A stretch of 64,000 nt of DNA. Source: Cutaneotrichosporon cavernicola (Eukaryota; Basidiomycota; Tremellomycetes; Trichosporonales; Trichosporonaceae). The notes below the pieces were generated by a model. The model searched no databases. It was not told the origin of the DNA and saw only the letters and a program-made list of their open reading frames with translations. The stretch lies in assembly GCF_030864355.1 (NCBI RefSeq), contig NC_083393.1, forward strand, positions 434,001-498,000, in the 5' to 3' direction. Below are positions 1 through 11,834 of the stretch, in pieces. Positions within the stretch are counted from its first letter, which is position 1; each line of letters opens with the position of its first letter. The translations under genes were made by a program, and so were the position numbers.

Positions 1-468
1 CCACGCCTCACACACATCCGGACCAGGACCGAGACTGCCGAAGACTCGGGACTGGAGGGAAGTTGACCTTCTTGGCTGTCCTGGCAGTTGGTCTGGCAAG
101 AGCTGGGCTGGGTGGATTGGATAGGCTGCGGTTGGTGGGAGGTCGCCTGTACTGGCACGGCGGACGGGTTGTGGGCGGGGAGCAAGGAACTTATGCGAGA
201 GTGCAGGTTGGGGGGGAGCGGGCGCAAGTTGCTGAAAGTCGGGCAGATGTTGATGGAACTGGTCGCGAAGGTAGGGCTGTTGGAACTGGTCGGGCGTGTG
301 GAGTTGGTAGGGCAAGTAGGGCTGGTCGATGTAGGGTCGGTCGGGCACGGGAGGTTGTTGGTCGTTCATGGGCTGCTGGTCGTACGTGTGTGGTTGCTGG
401 TCTGGCATGTCGGGCTGGCCAAGCTGGCCAGGTTGGGGAGGTTGGCGAGGCCGCCTGGGTTGATCCAT
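1..468 (-). CDS. Partial Gln/Pro/Asp-rich protein (N-terminal part, runs off the window)
   Basis: The frame is open without a stop from an ATG at 468 to base 1, giving 156 residues of an N-terminus whose remainder lies outside the window. The translation begins MDQPRRPRQPPQPGQLGQ and is dominated by Gln, Pro, Asp and Tyr, with recurring short DQ/DQP units, for example in the stretches reading MPDQQPHTYDQQP and YIDQPYLPYQ. No globular domain is visible. Such tracts are typical of disordered regions in fungal regulators and RNA-binding proteins, but nothing identifies this one. The start was chosen because it is the first ATG of the frame and the sequence upstream is AT-richer and non-coding in character. 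Function unknown. Confidence 0.55.
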   Translation of the reverse strand, partial: MDQPRRPRQPPQPGQLGQPDMPDQQPHTYDQQPMNDQQPPVPDRPYIDQPYLPYQLHTPDQFQQPYLRDQFHQHLPDFQQLAPAPPQPALSHKFLAPRPQPVRRASTGDLPPTAAYPIHPAQLLPDQLPGQPRRSTSLQSRVFGSLGPGPDVCEAW

Positions 469-990
469 GGCTGGATATCAAATAATTCACAGAAGAGAAA
501 ACGAAAGTTTTGGGCCAAATGAGAGTGAGATAACTACAGAACGAGGAGAAGAAGGACGATACGTTCGTTATAAGGGCAACAGACGAGACTGACAAGGAGA
601 CGAGAGACAGCAGACGGGAGACGGGATGCATCGAAGACAAGACAAGGATGCACATCGAGGATTCGAGGGGCCGAGGACAACACACCAAGACCATCCATTC
701 CGTCTTGTCGAACAGACCATGGCGACATGGCGATCCGCGGGCGCAATCTTGCTTTCTTGCTTCCGAGTGCACGGCCCAAGCCCATGCCCGAGTTGCGCAT
801 CGTTTCGGAACGATGGCGTGCTGCGGAGGTGTACACTGTTACAGCTGCAGGCCGTGCGATCGTTGGCGAGATGGCGTACAGTCATGTTCATTGAGCGAGC
901 TGCTCGACCAGGTGTGATGCCACGGCAATGTGGCGTAGCCAGTCGACGTGTCTTGTCGGCCGAGCCATACAGTACCCTCCTGGACCTCCT
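469..990. other. Intergenic: 3' side of the Myb factor gene and promoter of the partial gene
   Basis: About 520 bases lie between two minus-strand genes. Several short overlapping frames are open here on both strands, but none has a recognisable product or splice partner. The stretch presumably holds the 3' UTR of the upstream Reb1-like gene and the promoter of the Gln/Pro-rich gene. No motif was singled out. Confidence 0.5.
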
Positions 991-2905
991 CTAGCTCTCC
1001 GCCTTGGTTTTCATCCGCTTGGCGCGGCTGGGTCTGTCAGTGCGCTTTGTGGCGCTACGTGACGATCCAGACTCTCCGACAGCCGCGTCGATTGCGTCCA
1101 AGCCCGCCTCGATCCTGTCCAACAGGACTGGGATTAGCGATCAACAGGCCCAACAAGCCCAGAAAGCCCAACATGGACATACCGTTCATCGGCATCAGAT
1201 CACGCTCGGTCCCCATTCGCCGGCGAAGAAGACTCCATGTGTTCTTCAGTAGGGCGGGGCGCACGGCCCACCCCCGCGTCACGTCTGTCCACTTTATATC
1301 CCCCTCATGCTCGTATTCCATCTCACGCAGGCGGCGGAGCATTCGTCGCCGGTCAAGGCGAACATTATATGGCCCAGGCTGAGTGTACGTTCCTCCTACC
1401 AGCCGGCCTTTCCATTTCTGGCGACACTGCATCGCCGTTCGCTTCCGGCCCATCCGCTCGACAACGTCGTCCCACGGCACGCCGTCAACGGGATCGCGCC
1501 CCGCCGCCGTACACGCCGCCGCCACTGCCTTTCGTAATGCAGCCTCCTCTTCTGCTGACCACCGGCCGATAGCACGCGTACGTGCGTCCCGCAACTCGCG
1601 CCAGCGGTCTCGGCAGTCGTGTTCGGACCGGTCGACGGCCTCCGAGATCCGTGTCCATGAGTTCGGGAACAAGTCCTGCGCCCTAATGTCAGTACAGTAT
1701 ATCAAGGATCAAGGAGGGGGAACGCACTGTAGAAGCGCCTTGTCTTCGCTGGGCAGCCATAGGCCCTTACGCGCACGCGGGTCGTACATCCTCTTCGTGG
1801 CTTCGACAACGCTCTTCACTGGTCGACCAGGAACTTTGGCAGCGAGGTCGAACCAGAAGGTCGGAAAGGGGCTGCGTTCCACAAACCGGCCCTTGGACAT
1901 GATGAGGTCAACGAGGTCCTGATCGGGCACTTTGTGGACCTGGCGTTAGCTCATTCCGGCGGGGGCGTACGGCTTGGAAGGTGGTGAGGTGTTCACGCAT
2001 CGCCCGCTTCTCGGCTTCGAGGAACTTGCCGCGCCTGACAGCGATCACTGGTCTCAGTTGACGCCAAACCAGTTCAACTCACGCCCAGTTGCCTCTAGGC
2101 GCCGAATGTCCTCTGGACTCAGCCAGCGTGAGGCCAGCAACCCTTGCGCATCCGCCTTCGAGGTGACCTGCTGGCGGAGGAAGATCTCATACTCTGTGTC
2201 GGTTATCTTGCGGTTTCGCTTCCGCTTTGTCTGCGGCATGTCCGGCATGTCAGAGAGCTGGGACATGGCGACGAGAGGCATCGTGCTGGGTGGGGCCTTG
2301 ATGGGCTCTGTGGGTGGGTAGGCGGGCAGTTCGTCCTCTGAATAGACCTCGTCGTCGTCTGAGCCGCCCTCATCCTCGGATGCGTGGGGCGTCATGGTCC
2401 TGGGAGGAAGCTTGATGGGTTCAGAGGTTGGAACATTGATGGGATCAGTGGAAGGATAGAGAGGAAGCTCTTCTTCGGACCCGGCCTCAGAGCCATTATC
2501 CTCATCCGCCGCTACGTCGTCATCCTCCGCCGCTACGTCGTCATCCTCGCTCTCCAGGACCTGCCTAGGGGGACTTGACAGCGCGCCTTCCTCCTCCTCC
2601 GAGTCGTCGATGTATTCCTTGCTCAACATGCTCTTCCGCTCTCCACACTTGGACTTGTGCCAGCGGGGCGGTGGGGTCGCATCGCGGGAAGGTGCGAGAG
2701 CATTGTCGATGCCGCTGAGTTCAGACCCGATCGGCGACACTGGGCTCCCCAAACCCAAAGTGACACTACCCCGCTTACGCTTTCCGTGTCTCTTTGGAGT
2801 CGTGGGCACATGTGGTTCCGGCGGGGTGCCACTCAATGCGGGCGTACGCAAGGTTGCGGGCGTGAGCAACATTGCGATGGTGGCTTTGGTTACAGTGATG
2901 TGCAT
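991..2905 (-). CDS. Reb1/TTF1-type Myb DNA-binding factor
   Basis: Five exons (2905-2070, 2034-1971, 1939-1728, 1682-1183, 1127-991) join to 582 residues. The first ~270 residues are acidic and disordered with Ser/Glu/Asp runs. After them comes a helical segment (GKFLEAEKRAMREHL, then DLVDLIMSKGRF), and then Myb repeats, seen as GLWLPSEDKALLQ followed by SWTRISEAVDRSEHDCRDRW and a second repeat starting GRWSAEEEAALRKAV. The order matches the Reb1/Nsi1/TTF-1 family, which binds rDNA terminators and blocks RNA polymerase I and replication forks. The paralogue cannot be assigned from sequence alone. The C-terminus ends in a basic RAKRMKTKAES-like tail.

Introns are 35, 31, 45 and 55 nt. The 31-nt and 35-nt introns are required because only that removal keeps the helical segment and the Myb repeats in one frame. 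The short introns have plausible branch sites (CTAAC in the 31-nt one). Confidence 0.85.
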
Positions 2906-3986
2906 TCATTTCAGAAATCTTGGATTCACGCGATAAACACGTGCAAGCGGATCACGTGACAGTTCAAGAAACGTGATTAGTATGGGCATTAGGAACGACT
3001 TACGTCATTGGAATAAGTGTGACGTCCATGGCGTTTGGTGGGAATGGAGGGTTTAGAAAGAGAAAAGGAGCAGCTGACCATGATGACTTTCTCATCACTC
3101 ATCACTCATCACTTAGCACCATTGCCGTCACTACTACAGCCACCACACTTTACTTGCTCCCACACTGATGGCAATAGGGCGTAATAAGGCGCATGTATCT
3201 ACATTAGTCTGTAATTTGGATCAAATGCTTTGATATAAGCCCAAAGTACAAAAGGGAAAGGTCCGAGGTGGAAGATCCGCTGTCTGCTGACTTTATTACC
3301 CTTAGCTTACCCTTTATTTTATTGGGCCAGAATGAACCTAGTCAGGTCAATCAGGTCAAATCAGGTCAATCTAAGGAGTCCAGCCCCACAAAGGCTCTGT
3401 CAGTTTGTGGGCAATTGAGTCTCGGGCCTATACTATACTGATGATACTCTCCTTCTCCCTCTCCCTCTCTCTGATCACCCGCCTTAACCGCCTTGACTAG
3501 CTTTGTACTTCCTATTCTACTACTAGTCTACTACAAGCTACAAGCTACAAGCGCTATTCTCTCACTCGTCAACCATCATCCCATCAATCATCCCATCAAC
3601 CCATCAACCCATCAACACGTCGTCGTTTGCTCATTGCTTTCCCATTCCCTTGTCTCCATTGTCATTATCTCAATCCCTTCTTCCTCATTCAACCCACTCC
3701 TCCTAACCACTCCACTCGCCACCTCCTGCACAGTTGTAGTAATCCCGCCGGCGAGTAAGTGACGTGACGGCTCTCAATCACAACCAAGTCCCCGGAAGCT
3801 AATAACCTGGTAGCTTCTCCACCAGTCACCTCTCCCGTCGTCTCCTGGCCCCTTGCTTGTGCACGCACCCCGCCGTCGGCTTTCATTAACCCTCACATCC
3901 ACATCCACTGGACGACCAACTCGGCGTCTTCGGCCTACCTCTTCTCTCTCATCTTCGCCACCCTCTTGCTTGCTTGAACACGCGTC
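2906..3986. promoter_or_regulatory. Divergent promoter region between the Myb factor gene and SCH9
   Basis: A 1.1-kb gene-free stretch separates the minus-strand Myb factor from plus-strand SCH9. It holds a CACGTG E-box at about 2954 within ATCACGTGAC, close to the Myb gene start. It also has short direct repeats: TCATCAC three times at 3092-3112, TCAGGTCAA-type units at 3342-3369 and CCATCAA units near 3580-3617. The last 500 bases before SCH9 are strongly CT-rich, as in long basidiomycete 5' leaders. Regulatory meaning is inferred from position only. Confidence 0.5.
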
Positions 3987-6803
3987 ATGCTCAAAGGCGT
4001 AAAGGTAAGCAACCGCAAAGCCACAGTCCGCGCCATGTCATCATACGACCCCGCACCAACCCCGCAAACTGTCGCCTTGCCACTCTCAGGTGACTTACCC
4101 AACACTGGTGCTGACACATCGCAGCAGCTCTGGCCATCGTCTGGCGCCGGCGCCGGCGCACAGCAACAGTCCAACGATAACCCGGGTCAGACATTGTCGC
4201 CCTCCAATTCCTTCCAGAGCTTTGGCGGCCCTGCTGACCAAGCAACGCCGCGCGCCTCGGTCCAAGCCAACCCTTTCGACGCGCCGAACCACCAGGCTCC
4301 GCAAGCCATTGCTGGTAACCACGGAGGCTTAGCCAAGGCTACGTCAGCGCTCACGCTGTCCGGCTCGCCCAGCGGCGGCAATGCCGGCTTCCGCACACCA
4401 ACCACCGTAGGCTTTGCTCCGATGGGCACACCCGGCGCCGCGCCACCGACTACCCAGGTCACGATCGGTGACACCCTCGGCGGAGCCGGTGGCGTGGGCG
4501 GCTTTGGCCTCCACGAGTCACCCAGGATGCTCAAGGCGTTGAACAACAACGGCGCCAGCGGGACGCGCACCCCGCAGGACGGAACGGCGACGCCCGACGA
4601 CCCAATGCAGCCCTCGCAGTCGATTCGCGGCACGCTCAACGTCAAGTTGATCCAGGCCCGCGGGCTCCACGTCAACACTGACCATGAACCGCAGCCCTAT
4701 GTGGTCATGCAGTTTGAGCAGAACGAGTTTGTTTCGCGCACTCCGCAGCCAGTATCGCACCCGTCACATGTTCCCTTTACCCAGTCGCAGCCGCAGCCGC
4801 TGGGACGTACGTCGTCTGGAGGACTTGGGTCCATTACTCGGGCATTTGCGGGCGCGATGGGCCGTGGAAAGGGCAAGGATGGCGCGCGTACCCCAAAGCC
4901 AGAGGACGGAGGCGCCGGTTCGTGGTTTGGCAAACCTGGGCCAGGCGACCCGATTTGGAAGGAAGAGGTCACTTTGTGAGTGTGGCGTGCTTCCTTTATT
5001 CCCGCAGAAGCAGAAGCAGTCAGCTGACAACGCGCAGTGACCTCACCCAGTCGTCGTCCGTCGTCCTTGTGTCCATGTATGACAGGAACCAGGCTGGCGA
5101 GGGCTTCCTCGGCATGCTGCAGATCAAGCCTACGCTCAAGGACGGCTTTGCTGTCGACCAGTGGTACAAGCTGGGTACACGTGGCTCGGAGCAGGTCACA
5201 GGCGAGGTGTGGATCCAGATGACCTTCACTGCGGCGAGGGTGAGTGTGCAACTGATGCCGACGAGGCGGTGACTGACGCGCAACAGACCAAGCTCCATCT
5301 CAAGCCCAGCGACTTTGAGTTCCTCAAGCTCATCGGACGCGGCACTTTCGGCCGAGTGTTCCAGGTGCGCAAGCGCGACACGAAGCGCATCTACGCCATG
5401 AAGGTGCTCTCGAAGAAGGAGATTGTGGCCAAGAAGGAGGTTGCGCACACCATCGGCGAGCGCAAGATTCTCCAGCGCTCGCTCGAGTGCCCGTTCCTCG
5501 TCGGCCTCAAGTTCTCGTTCCAGACCGAGAAGGAGCTCTACTTTGTCACCGACTACAAGTCGGGCGGCGAGCTCTTCTGGCATCTGCAGAAGGAGGGCCG
5601 CTTCTCTGAAGACCGCGCCCGCTTCTACATTGCCGAACTTGTGCTTGCCCTCGAGCACCTGCACAAGTACAACATTGTGTACCGGGATCTCAAGCCGGAG
5701 AACATTCTCCTCGACGCCACCGGCCACATTGCGCTTTGCGACTTTGGCCTCTCAAAGCCAGACCTTACCAACGATCAGCTCACCAACACGTTCTGCGGTA
5801 CGACCGAGTACCTCGCTCCCGAGGTGCTGCTTGACGAGAAGGGCTACGGCAAGCACGTCGACTTCTGGTCGCTTGGCGTGCTCTTATTCGAAATGTGCTG
5901 CGGCTGGAGCCCATTCTACGCCGAGCAGACGCAGGAGATGTACCGTCTCATCTGCTACGGCAAGATCCGGTTCCCGAAGCATGGTGAGTACATGCGCCCT
6001 ATCAAGTACACACTGGGCGCTCGACCCGACACACCGGCGTACACAGACGCACGGGCCGCGTTCATGAGGCATTTCAGGCCATCAATGCCGGTGGTGATGA
6101 CGTCGGCGGCTTTGTGCACATCTCGGGCTGACCCATCTTGTATGATTGCCTTGGTTGCTAACGCTCAGTTATTGGTGATGACGGCAAGCAGTTCGTCAAG
6201 GGCCTGCTCAACCGCAACCCTCAGAACCGTCTCGGTGCCAAGCGTGGTGCCGCCGAGCTCAAGGAGCACCCGTTCTTCAAGTCGATCGACTGGGACTTGC
6301 TCTACAAAAAGCAGATCACTCCTCCTTTCAAGCCGATTGTCGACTCGGACGAGAGTGTGGCCAACTTTGACCCCGAGTTCACAAACTCGACCCTCGAGGA
6401 GGCTGGCATCAACATATACGAGGACGAGGACTACATGCCGCAGCCCGGCCGACACTCGTACGTCGGTCCTGGCGGCAGCCTCTCAAAGCCGTCGGGCATG
6501 GGCATGGCGATCAACAAGTCCAAGCCTCCGGCGCAGGCGATCAACGGCTCCCCGTTGACGAGCTCGGTCCAGGAGAACTTCCGGGGGTTCACGTACACTG
6601 GCGAGTCACTTGTTGTGAGTAACTCTTGCGTTTGAGGTGGGCGCTGACCACAGCCGCAATCCTTCCTCGGCGAGCACGGTATGGACTACGTCGAGGAGGA
6701 GGACAACGAGGAGGCCGTCGAGGACGACGACGAGTACTCTGACGAGGAGAGCATGGAGGGGCAGCGCACTCGCCGACAGTCTGATGTCGAGATGGAGCAT
6801 TAG
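3987..6803 (+). CDS. SCH9: AGC-family protein kinase Sch9 with C2 domain
   Basis: Five exons (3987-4975, 5038-5239, 5287-5983, 6169-6614, 6654-6803) join to 827 residues. A Gly/Pro/Ser-rich N-terminus leads into a C2 domain (from about residue 213, RGTLNVKLIQARGL). The C2 domain is split by a ~70-residue Gly/Lys-rich loop and resumes as DLTQSSSVVLVSMYDRNQ.

The kinase domain follows (FLKLIGRGTFGRVFQVRKR, catalytic loop YRDLKPENILL, DFG in CDFGLSK, activation loop TFCGTTEYLAPE). The AGC tail shows a turn region (NFDPEFTNST) and a hydrophobic motif (FRGFTYTGES). The C-terminus is very acidic. C2 plus AGC kinase in this order defines Sch9, the TORC1-regulated growth kinase. The intron at 5984-6168 (185 nt) is much longer than the others. 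An alternative start is the in-frame ATG at 4035; the ATG at 3987 is followed by a donor-like GTAAGC at 4005, so the first 16 residues are uncertain. Confidence 0.92.
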
Positions 6804-7749
6804 CCCTGCTCCAGCGTTCCCTTCTCAGCCGCGCCTCACCACAAGTCCTCTTTGCATGCAAACACGAGCTGGTCGGCGTTGGCGTGTACCATTGTCACAA
6901 CATGCCACAGTACCGAACGCCAAGTATAATGCCTCAAACTCAATCCGTCAAACTCAATCCAGTTCATGTACCACATAGCCTTGCCCGCCTCTGTATCGCG
7001 CATGGATGGTGTGATCCCAACGAGTGTGAGCATGGCCACAAGCGCGAGCACGAGCACGAGCGAAGCTTGGGCGACGGCAGGGAGATGGCGGAGAAGTGTG
7101 TGAAGATTGGGAAGGAAGATGTGCGGAATCAGTCATGTCCTCACAGCCGGTGTGGCAGACGTGAGCGGTTCGCTTCAGAGCGAGCACGTCAGGTCTGTGC
7201 AAGTGCCTTGCCGCGATAGGAGAAACAAGTGAGTGGTACGGCATCAGCCTATCAAATGACGCGGTTGCCGCCGACCTCTTCGTCGGCGCGGTTGACGGTT
7301 GGTTGTCAGTTATCCCATGCCCGGAGCGGAAGAAGTGCGTAATTTGCGCGGCAAAGATCTGTCCTACGCTGCACGACCATTTCAGTGATGAGCAGACATC
7401 CCCTGCCGACTCGTATCGTTCGAGTCCGATCTCGTAGCGCAAGTCGGACGGAAATTGCGCCCCTCCGCTCCGACTCAACCACCACTCGATCGTCTCAACC
7501 ATACAATCGTCAACTACGTCGTCATCCCAATGATGGCACCTCGCTTGCTGGTCAGAATTCAGAGCTTGGTGGGGCGGGTGCAGGTGCTGAACTGTACGTA
7601 GGTCAAATCCGACGCCACGTGGCGCGGCCGGCTCTCTCGTCCGCAAGGCCCGGCCGAGCCGGCTCGATCCCGCAGCTACCGAAACTACAAAGTCACGTCA
7701 AGGTGGGCCAGTCACTCCATCTTGACCACAAACCAACTCACTACTCACC
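6804..7749. other. Intergenic between SCH9 and the aminotransferase gene
   Basis: A gene-free stretch of 946 bases. A 230-codon minus-strand frame at 6954-7646 lacks any family resemblance and is His/Arg/Ser-rich, so I treat it as chance. The region should contain the SCH9 3' UTR and the aminotransferase promoter. I see no clear repeat or RNA gene. Confidence 0.5.
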
Positions 7750-9530
7750 ATGCTCTCGCGTCTTGCTCTTCGCCGCGCGCCGCGCCTCGCCCTCGTCCGC
7801 ACAAAGTATACTGGTCCGGGAAATGATATCCAGGTGGGTGTGAAGCGGGTCAGGAAGGGGGGGGGGGAGGGGGGACCGAGGGGGGTGGTTAAGAGGCGAT
7901 GGACAGAAGGGAAGAGGGAGAGGGCAAGGCAAGGCAAGATGCGGAAGTCGGCGCACAGCGCAACTCGACAACCAAAACCCTGCGCAGCGACTAACCCCAG
8001 GCTTCGGCTGTTACCATCGAGGAGACCAAGAACCCCAAGGCGATGACGCCGGCCAAGGACCTCAAGTTTGGGCACACATTTACCGACCACATGCTCACTA
8101 TCCCCTACAACGAGAAGACTGGATGGGGCACGCCCGAGATCAAGCCTTGTGAGTGTCCGCTGCAAGTGGAGAGAGAGGCTACAGATGCCAAGTATGGGAT
8201 CCATGGAACTGGCTCCGTCCGGCTGAGCTCCGGTCTGTTCCTGGGGGATTGGCGGTCGCGGTTTCTATCGCATACAGTGCTGAGTATCTGCGCCCTCTCC
8301 TCTGCACTGTACCATGTTCTGCCGCTTGGCATACACTGTGGCTAACCCCAGACCAGCCGCTGTGCCTGGACCCCTCGGCGACCGTCTTCCACTACGCGTT
8401 CACGCTGTTCGAGGGCACCAAGGCGTACATTGCGCCTGATGGGAGCATCCGACTGTTCCGCCCCGACAAGAACATGGAGCGCATGAACAACTCGGCTAGG
8501 CGTATTGCTCTCCCCGAGTTTGATGGGGACCAGCTCATCGAGCTCATCAAGAAGCTCGTCAAGCTCGACAAGAAGTGGATCCCCACTGACAAGGGATACT
8601 CGCTTTACCTCCGTGAGTCGAGTTGGTGCACGAGCACACAAGGGAGCGAGGGATCTTGGAGTTGCGCTCCTCATCGGCCCGCCATCGCTCCCCCTTTCAA
8701 TCCCAAGATCTAGAACCCACTGACCCCAGGCCCCACCCTCATCGGCACGGAGGCTGCCCTCGGCGTTGGCCCGTCCAAGGATGCGCTCCTCTTCGTCATC
8801 GCCTCCCCCGTCGGCCCTTACTACCCCAAGGGCTTCAAGCCCGTCCAGCTCTACGCGACGACCGAGTTCGTTCGCGCCGCTCCCGGTGGCACGGGCGGGT
8901 ACAAGCTTGGTGCTAAGTGAGTTGTCGCGTTTTGCAATGCGCTGTTGTCTCCATGGAAGCTACATCTGGCCAAACTGCCAGCCCCTTGATCATTCTGACG
9001 CAAGCTACGCACCGGGCGTCGTTCCCCAGAAGGCGGCCGCGCAGCACGGCTACTCGCAGAACCTCTGGCTGCTGGGCGAGGAGCACGCCCTCACCGAGGT
9101 CGGCACCATGAACCTTTTCGTGGCATTCACCAAGCCCGACGGCACCGTCGAGGTCGTCACTCCTCCTCTTGAGGACATTGTGCTTCCCGGCGTGACCCGC
9201 GACTCTGCCATGCAGCTTATGCGTGACCACGCTTCGGGCAAGATCAATGTCCCTGGCTGGCCTGAGAAGCTTGAGGTCTCGGAACGCAAGCTCGTCATGA
9301 ACGACCTCGTCGAGGCCGAGAAGAACGGCACCCTTGTTGAGGTGTTCGGTACGGGCACTGCGGCGGTTGTGAGCGCGGTCGACAAGATCGGGTACGCAGG
9401 GCGCGATATTGCCATTCCATGTGGTCCGGAGGGGCAGGGGATGGGCGATATTGCAAAGGGACTGTTGGACCGGATGGAGGCTATCCAGACAGGCGTTATT
9501 GAGAGCCCTTGGAGCGTGCGGGCCGATTAG
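7750..9530 (+). CDS. BAT1: Branched-chain amino acid aminotransferase, mitochondrial type
   Basis: Five exons (7750-7833, 8001-8148, 8352-8612, 8730-8916, 9005-9530) join to 401 residues. The N-terminus MLSRLALRRAPRLALVR is Arg/Leu-rich and acid-free, as expected for a matrix presequence. The body is a fold-type IV PLP transaminase. It shows HYAFTLFEGTKAY, the PLP-lysine region GGYKLGANYAP (intron 4 falls inside it) and the cofactor-phosphate/substrate motif EVGTMNLFV.

The enzyme interconverts Val, Leu and Ile with their 2-oxo acids using 2-oxoglutarate/glutamate. Introns are 167, 203, 117 and 88 nt, long for this window; the first contains a G10-type run near 7859. Fungal genomes often have mitochondrial and cytosolic copies; the presequence favours the mitochondrial one. 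Confidence 0.95.
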
Positions 9531-10273
9531 ATGATGCATGGGATAAGGTAGTGCTGGAAATGGAGAGGCTGCGAGCATGGCAACTCTATGGCAGACTGGA
9601 CATTTGAACCTCTCGGGGGATGTGGTGACGCGCGCTGGGACAGGTTGGTAAGGTTGATGAACAGCGCTGTAGGAGTTCATTTTCTCATATTTCCTCAAAG
9701 TGGTGTTCATACAGGGATTAGAACAGTGCTAGGGTCGGAAAATCTGCAGTTTTCACGTTGTATCCCACCTTAGGAGAGGCAAATGTTGGCCCACCCGTGT
9801 CACAGCACTGTTTAGATTCCCTGTTGGCAAGCGCTGTCAAGTCATGAGTGCATGTTGTCCACGGCACAGCGCCGTTCTCCACCCGATGTATTATGTCAGC
9901 AATGCAGGCATCAGTTCTTCTCAGTTCTGCCACCGGCGTGTGCAAGGACGTGAGATGTGGTTTCTCCAAGCACTGGAGGAGCGTATCACGGACACGTATC
10001 ACGGACATTGAATACATACTGGCATTACATGGGCTGTGCTACTACGATGGATGGGTGAACGGCGAACGGCATCTATTAGATAGAGGTTTCGTGAGATGGT
10101 GTTGTACTGTAACGAACCAGATGGACGTGACGGTGGGTCGGTTGGTCTTGTGGCTGGGTCGCGGCATGGCGCGCTGATACTCGGTTGAGCTCAGGATGAG
10201 GCAGCAATCTCACCATCATGCACGCTCTGGATTTGTCTTATGGCTTCTCTCGGGCAGGGGCGCAGTTCTAGCG
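9531..10273. other. Intergenic, convergent gene ends
   Basis: 743 bases between convergent genes. I see no supportable coding region. A short direct repeat (TATCACGGACA twice) lies near 9985-10009. Otherwise nothing stands out. Confidence 0.5.
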
Positions 10274-11501
10274 TTAACTGTTCACACAATGTCTAGCTGA
10301 CTCACACTTCTCGCCCGACACAACACCGTCGTCCACAGCCGATACCGTATAACTTGCAATCTTGAGGTTGTCATCGTCGTCGACAACCGTCAGGCCGCTG
10401 TCCGAGTCATCCGAGGTAGCCTTACAGCCGCCGACCTGGTTGGAGGTGGCGCGTACGATATTGTGCGCAAGGAGCCTGACCTGCGCCTTAGTCCCAGAGG
10501 CATTGTTCGTGGGGCCAGCAAGCTTGGCGAGGAAGACCGGCTTGCCTTTCGGCTTGGCGGGCGTCTTGGGCGGCGCCTCGGCTACGGTCTTCTTGATGGG
10601 CGGAGGGGTATCACCCTCGGCGTCGCTGGACACGGCCGACCCCGCATCGTCGTCGACGTCCATCTTGTCGCTGCTCTTGGCGCAGCCTTGGTCGCCAGAC
10701 TGGAGTCAGCTTCGGCAGAGGTCTTATCCGCTTACGCTCTCCGCCGCAACATCCTCGGCCTCGTCGCCTGACTCCGGCACGACCTTGTTCACCAGTTTGG
10801 CGCCAGCCAGTTCGTTGAGTCCGACTTTCTGCGGCAGCTGGTGTCACCTAGAGTTCCGCCGTTGAAGCTCACTTTGGTGGGCTTGCGCGCGACGCTCTTG
10901 TTCAAGACACCCGTAGGCGTCTTCGTCGTCCTCTTGCTCGCCGAAGAACGCGACAGCTTGCTCTTCGGCCCCTTGAGCGCCTTCTCCTCTTTCCCCTTTG
11001 GCGACTTCTTCGTGCGCTTCGACTTGGGCTCCTGGCGTCAGCTGGCAGAACGTGAAGTGACAGCTAAACGTCGACGACGGGGCGAAAGACGAATAGCCGG
11101 TGTGCTGCGCAGTGTGCCAGGACGGTGAGAGGAGGACAGGAAGGGGCACATGACCTCCTGGGCCATCTTGTTCATACGCAAAGCACCTGATCGGCCGTCT
11201 TCCCTCCGCCCCTCATCAAGTCTAGTCAACCGCGAGGAAGGCGACGCCTCCTTCCCACCCGTCCAGCTTGAGGCCTCGAATGTACAGGACTCACCTCATC
11301 CTCCAATCTGGCTTCGAGGCTCTCCTCCTCAGGAGCCCCGGCCCAGTCAGTGCTGTCCGGCGATTCGTACTCGTCCTCTGGGTCGCCTTGGACCGAGAAC
11401 TCGTCATCCGATCCATACTTCTGGTCCGAGGATACGGCGTTACCGAACACAGTTGCGGCGCGACGCGCGCGGCTCGAGCGGCGAGTGGGGTTCGACGACA
11501 T
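10274..11501 (-). CDS. Lys/Ser/Asp-rich, probably nuclear protein of unknown family
   Basis: Four exons (11501-11295, 11031-10873, 10828-10736, 10699-10274) join to about 294 residues. The sequence alternates basic and acidic low-complexity blocks: an Arg-rich start (MSSNPTRRSSRARRAA), an acidic block (DDEFSVQGDPEDEYE), a Lys-rich block (KSKRTKKSPKGKEEKALKG), another acidic block (SDKMDVDDDAGSAVSSDAEG) and a PPIKK/KPKGKP basic block. Basic patches resemble nuclear localisation signals. No domain is recognised; a chromatin or nucleolar role is only a guess.

The 44-nt and 36-nt introns keep frame and have good sites. Intron 1 (263 nt) may hide another small exon. The 3' end is uncertain: a GTGAGT donor straddles the last codons and could splice to create a TAA stop a little earlier. 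Confidence 0.6.
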
Positions 11502-11834
11502 GACTAGAGAGTGGGTGGGGTGAGGCAGGGAAGGGGTGATGTGTGGTGAGGGAAGGTCCGAGAAGGTGAGGATGAGGTTAGTTGGTGATTGGGGCTCGAG
11601 GATGAGGATGTGGAGATGAGTAGATTCTGAGGTTAGTGGAGGGGCGACGGGGACTGTAAGTGATGTGTGTATATGAGGTGACAATGGGATATGAGGGGAT
11701 GAGTAGATGATGGATGAGAGATGAGAAAGTGTGCGAAACAGAAAACAATGGCCACCGGCCACGTTCATATCTGCCAGCATGGCAGGCAAGTCACCACCTC
11801 AGCCAGCACCCACCTTCCTCCCAGCCAATCCAGC
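11502..11834. other. Intergenic/promoter between two minus-strand genes
   Basis: 333 bases upstream of the Lys-rich gene and downstream of guanine deaminase. The plus strand is rich in GATGAG/GAGATGA-type purine words. Nothing else is recognised. Confidence 0.45.

Noticed and set aside
6078..6130. Possible cassette exon inside SCH9 intron 3
   Set aside because: Has an acceptor, but in the required phase it hits a stop and lacks a usable GT donor.
6954..7646. 230-codon minus-strand frame between SCH9 and BAT1
   Set aside because: Composition random for this GC content; no motif or conserved start.
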